Shown here piece by piece: positions 63,148-64,000 of a stretch of DNA of 64,000 bases. The stretch lies in NCBI RefSeq assembly GCF_004634195.1, contig NZ_SKBP01000010.1, positions 1 to 64,000 of the forward strand. Reading direction: 5' to 3'. Numbering within the stretch: position 1 is the first letter of the stretch; every line of letters begins with the position of its first letter. The notes under the pieces are model-generated. The model saw only the letters and a program-made list of their open reading frames with translations, was not told the DNA's origin and made no database searches. Origin of the DNA: Flavobacterium salilacus subsp. salilacus (GTDB lineage: Bacteria; Bacteroidota; Bacteroidia; Flavobacteriales; Flavobacteriaceae). Position numbers and translations under genes: made by a program.

Positions 63148-63894
63148 TTATTTTTTATTCCATATCTCCCATGCCTTTTCTGCCTGATATACAAGCATTT
63201 GCTCGCCATTTTTTATTTGTGCACCATTTTCTTTAGCTTTTCTCAAAAAAGCAGTTTCTTCAGGATTATAAACTAAATCAAAAGCAATGTGATTTTCAGT
63301 AAAAAGGGTATAATCTATATCGGGGCATTCTGTTACATTAGGAAATGTACCCAACGGAGTAGTATTAACAATAATTTGGTACTCCTCAAAAATAGTTGCA
63401 TCAATATCATCATACCCAAAAACTACATCAGTACTCCTTCGGGATACAAAATCATATTCTATTTTTAATTTTCTGAGGGCAAAAGCCACTGCTTTGGATG
63501 CTCCTCCCGTACCCAATATTAATGCTTTTTGATGGTGAGGTTGCAATAGCGGTTTTAGGGCTTTGCGAAAACCATAATGATCTGTATTATAGCCTTTCAG
63601 CTTTTTTTTGCCTATTACAATAGTATTTACAGCACCTATTACTTGTGCGTTTTTAGATACACTGTCCAGCAGTGGTATTACTGCTTCTTTGTAGGGAATG
63701 GTGACGTTTAGCCCTTTCAGGTTTTTGATATCTGATATTATATCTTTAAACTCGCTTATATCTTCAATATCAAAATTTTTATAGGAGTAATTTTCCAGCT
63801 TTTTTTTACTGAATTTTTTATTGAAGTACTTTGCCGAAAAAGAATACTCAATATTGCGACCTATTAGCCCGAAAATCTTTTTCTTTTGTTTCAT
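63148..63894 (-). CDS. aroE: Shikimate dehydrogenase
   Basis: A 248-residue NADPH-dependent enzyme of the aromatic pathway. FGLIGRNIEYSFSAKYFNKK (substrate Ser), LKGLNVTIPYKEAVIPLLD (catalytic Lys), AVNTIVIGKKKLKGYNTDHY (Asn/Thr/Asp), LILGTGGASKAVAFALRKLK (NADP fold) and a C-terminal NGEQMLVYQAEKAWEIW (Gln). A little shorter than E. coli AroE. ATG overlaps the stop of the upstream partial gene (ATGA). Confidence 0.95.
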   Translation of the reverse strand: MKQKKKIFGLIGRNIEYSFSAKYFNKKFSKKKLENYSYKNFDIEDISEFKDIISDIKNLKGLNVTIPYKEAVIPLLDSVSKNAQVIGAVNTIVIGKKKLKGYNTDHYGFRKALKPLLQPHHQKALILGTGGASKAVAFALRKLKIEYDFVSRRSTDVVFGYDDIDATIFEEYQIIVNTTPLGTFPNVTECPDIDYTLFTENHIAFDLVYNPEETAFLRKAKENGAQIKNGEQMLVYQAEKAWEIWNKK

Positions 63895-64000
63895 GGTGTG
63901 TTTATAGTTACGGCAACAGCATAACCGGTTCTAACAGGTTTTTCATTCCACAAGCCAGGTTTCCATTTTTGATTGACTTGCTTTGCAGTTTCCAAAACTT
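63891..64000 (-). CDS. Partial gene, TonB C-terminal-like end
   Basis: The minus strand is open from the window edge to TGA 63893-63891, overlapping the aroE ATG by 4 bp. The visible 35 residues include KQVNQKWKPGLWNEKPVRTG then YAVAVTINTP. A W-x-PG-x-x-x-x-x-PV...V-V-x-I pattern is typical of the last strands of TonB-type energy-transducing domains. The N-terminal part is outside the window, so the assignment is tentative. Confidence 0.55.
   Translation of the reverse strand, partial: VLETAKQVNQKWKPGLWNEKPVRTGYAVAVTINTP

Noticed and set aside
1..64000. tRNA genes, integrase or transposase genes, and phage attachment sites
   Set aside because: None found on reading the intergenic regions; the accessory blocks show no recognisable mobilisation genes.

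Overview
The window reads as chromosome of a low-GC member of the Bacteroidota, most likely a Flavobacterium or close relative (family Flavobacteriaceae). Support: a gliding/type IX secretion (T9SS) type B C-terminal domain, several families largely confined to this group (2TM modules, DUF5606, DUF3810, DUF4268, DUF349), TonB-dependent receptors of the flavobacterial type, and many -7 elements of the form TAnnTTTG about 20-60 nt before start codons, with little Shine-Dalgarno signal. The window opens on the last bases of a 5S rRNA gene with its terminator, so an rRNA operon lies just outside.

Layout. 0.6-13.5 kb: a large T9SS cargo protein, DUF4268, a Nudix CoA pyrophosphatase and a PlsC-like acyltransferase, a TonB receptor, a TraB/GumN protein, a membrane protein and an ECF sigma factor in one run, DUF3810, aminoacyl-histidine dipeptidase. 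13.5-16 kb: a flavin oxidoreductase divergent from a Fur-family regulator with a shared operator, then prfA. 16-19 kb: accessory locus A, with small exported proteins downstream of a frameshifted lipoprotein. 19-31 kb: pyrF, a BtuF-like binding protein, a thioredoxin-fold protein, twin DUF4197 proteins, catalase, purU, fused isobutyryl-CoA mutase, and an unrecognised AT-rich gene. 31-38 kb: a TonB receptor and a LytS/LytT two-component locus holding a string of 2TM modules and a 9-copy heptamer repeat. 38-49 kb: ctaA, cca, tsaC and an aminotransferase, then a surface-glycan cluster (five glycosyltransferase-type genes and a WaaP-like kinase), then dapD. 50-51 kb: methyltransferase and ruvX. 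51.2-58.7 kb: accessory locus B. 58.9-64 kb: def, DUF5606, mazG, DUF349, aroE and a partial TonB-like gene.

The most interesting material is the pair of accessory loci A and B. Each has a large lipoprotein with a related N-terminal part, a Gly/Pro-rich linker and a C-terminal putative zinc-peptidase region that differs between the two (JAMM-like in A, HExxH in B), followed by small exported proteins. In B there are four paralogous small lipoproteins in a row, and before the fourth lies a displaced copy of the last ~32 codons of the large gene. Conserved front, exchangeable tail, array of candidate immunity genes and an orphan tail cassette is the organisation expected of a polymorphic toxin/immunity system. 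Here it would be built from surface or periplasmic lipoproteins. That interpretation is inference; the repeats, frameshift and motifs are read directly.
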